Positions 5,368 to 5,567 of a stretch of 5,567 nt of DNA are shown one piece after another. A program made the translations under genes and the position numbers. Within the stretch, counting starts at the first letter, position 1; every line of letters begins with the position of its first letter. The notes under the pieces are model-generated. The model was given only the letters and a program-made list of their open reading frames with translations. It was not told the DNA's origin and ran no database searches. Origin of the DNA: Pelotomaculum sp. UBA3103 (GTDB lineage: Bacteria; Bacillota; Desulfotomaculia; Desulfotomaculales; Pelotomaculaceae). The DNA lies in contig DFAP01000095.1 of NCBI GenBank assembly GCA_002365855.1, positions 1 to 5,567 of the forward strand, written 5' to 3'.

Positions 5368-5386
5368 ATTAAAATATTATTTTAAT
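5368..5386. repeat. AT-only palindrome
   Basis: ATTAAAAT (5368-5375) and ATTTTAAT (5379-5386) are exact reverse complements around a three-base centre. It immediately follows the outer repeat of the terminator. It is thermodynamically weak and has no gene next to it to regulate. Confidence 0.35.
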
Positions 5387-5472
5387 CATTTCAAAATCCG
5401 CTGCATCCAGTTTAATAATAATACCCCTCTATCATCATTTTATTTGTATAATAAGAAATTAAAAATAACTTA

Positions 5473-5506
5473 GTTGGCCAAAGTACTTGTAAAAGGCCAA
5501 CCTTTT
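5473..5506 (+). terminator. Hairpin with short T run, possible terminator or small RNA end
   Basis: GTTGGCC (5473-5479) pairs perfectly with GGCCAAC (5495-5501) around a 15-base loop, followed by C and four T (5503-5506). The leftward reading gives a T-rich but interrupted run. No coding gene ends nearby on the + strand; the LiaF-like transcript already has a terminator at 5314-5358. It could be a backup terminator, the terminator of a minus-strand gene to the right of the window, or the end of a short RNA, since TATAAT stands at 5447-5452, though without a -35. Confidence 0.45.
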
Positions 5507-5567
5507 GTTCTGCATTTAAGATAAAAAAATGAGGATACTATTTTAATACAGGACTTATGCAGTTGAT

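Larger units (their letters stand above)
5366..5567. other. AT-rich non-coding stretch at the right edge
   Basis: Together with the terminator region, bases 5273-5567 hold no convincing coding frame on either strand. Apart from the palindrome at 5368-5386 and the hairpin at 5473-5506, nothing is recognised with confidence. The last bases (GGACTTATGCAGTTGAT, 5551-5567) resemble the kind of sequence found at insertion-sequence ends, but no transposase frame is visible. Confidence 0.5.

Overview
The window looks like a chromosomal segment of a low-to-moderate GC Gram-positive bacterium (Firmicutes, possibly of the Desulfotomaculum/Pelotomaculum type). The reasons are strong AGGAGG-type ribosome sites, U-tract intrinsic terminators, a Bacillus-like topoisomerase III and a LiaF-type membrane protein. 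The placement is inferred from gene style only; there is no phylogenetic marker in the window.

Left edge (1-494): the 3' end of an IS200/IS605-type transposon. It carries the C-terminal part of a TnpB nuclease (zinc finger and last RuvC aspartate) and, after its stop, a structured segment that looks like an omegaRNA scaffold. That segment ends in a C5A/TG5 hairpin followed by TTCAC, the likely transposon right end. DNA just beyond 494 would serve as the guide.

Middle (495-2358): an AT-rich patch of small accessory-type genes. A PIN_8-family nuclease-like gene (607-1437, +) is followed by a + strand terminator. A convergent zinc-ribbon protein gene (1614-1913, -) has its own terminator, back-to-back with the first. 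The zinc-ribbon gene is read from a spacer of about 217 bases that holds a candidate sigma-A promoter and a cluster of repeated ATTGGT-type motifs. Divergent from it is a 75-residue cysteine-containing protein of unknown function (2131-2358, +).

Right (2423-5272): topB, DNA topoisomerase III, complete and with clearly higher GC. A four-TM LiaF-like cell-envelope stress protein follows 21 bases later, probably in the same transcript, which ends at a strong terminator with nested inverted repeats (5292-5365). The last 200 bases are AT-rich and carry no gene that I can see; they hold another GC-stem hairpin and possibly the edge of another mobile element.

I see no clear new multi-gene system. 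The points most worth checking are the TnpB omegaRNA and its guide, the PIN_8 protein lacking its last expected acidic residues, and the repeat-rich leader of the zinc-ribbon gene. For several genes the longest open frame starts at a weak codon, and a better start lies a few codons downstream with a good ribosome site.
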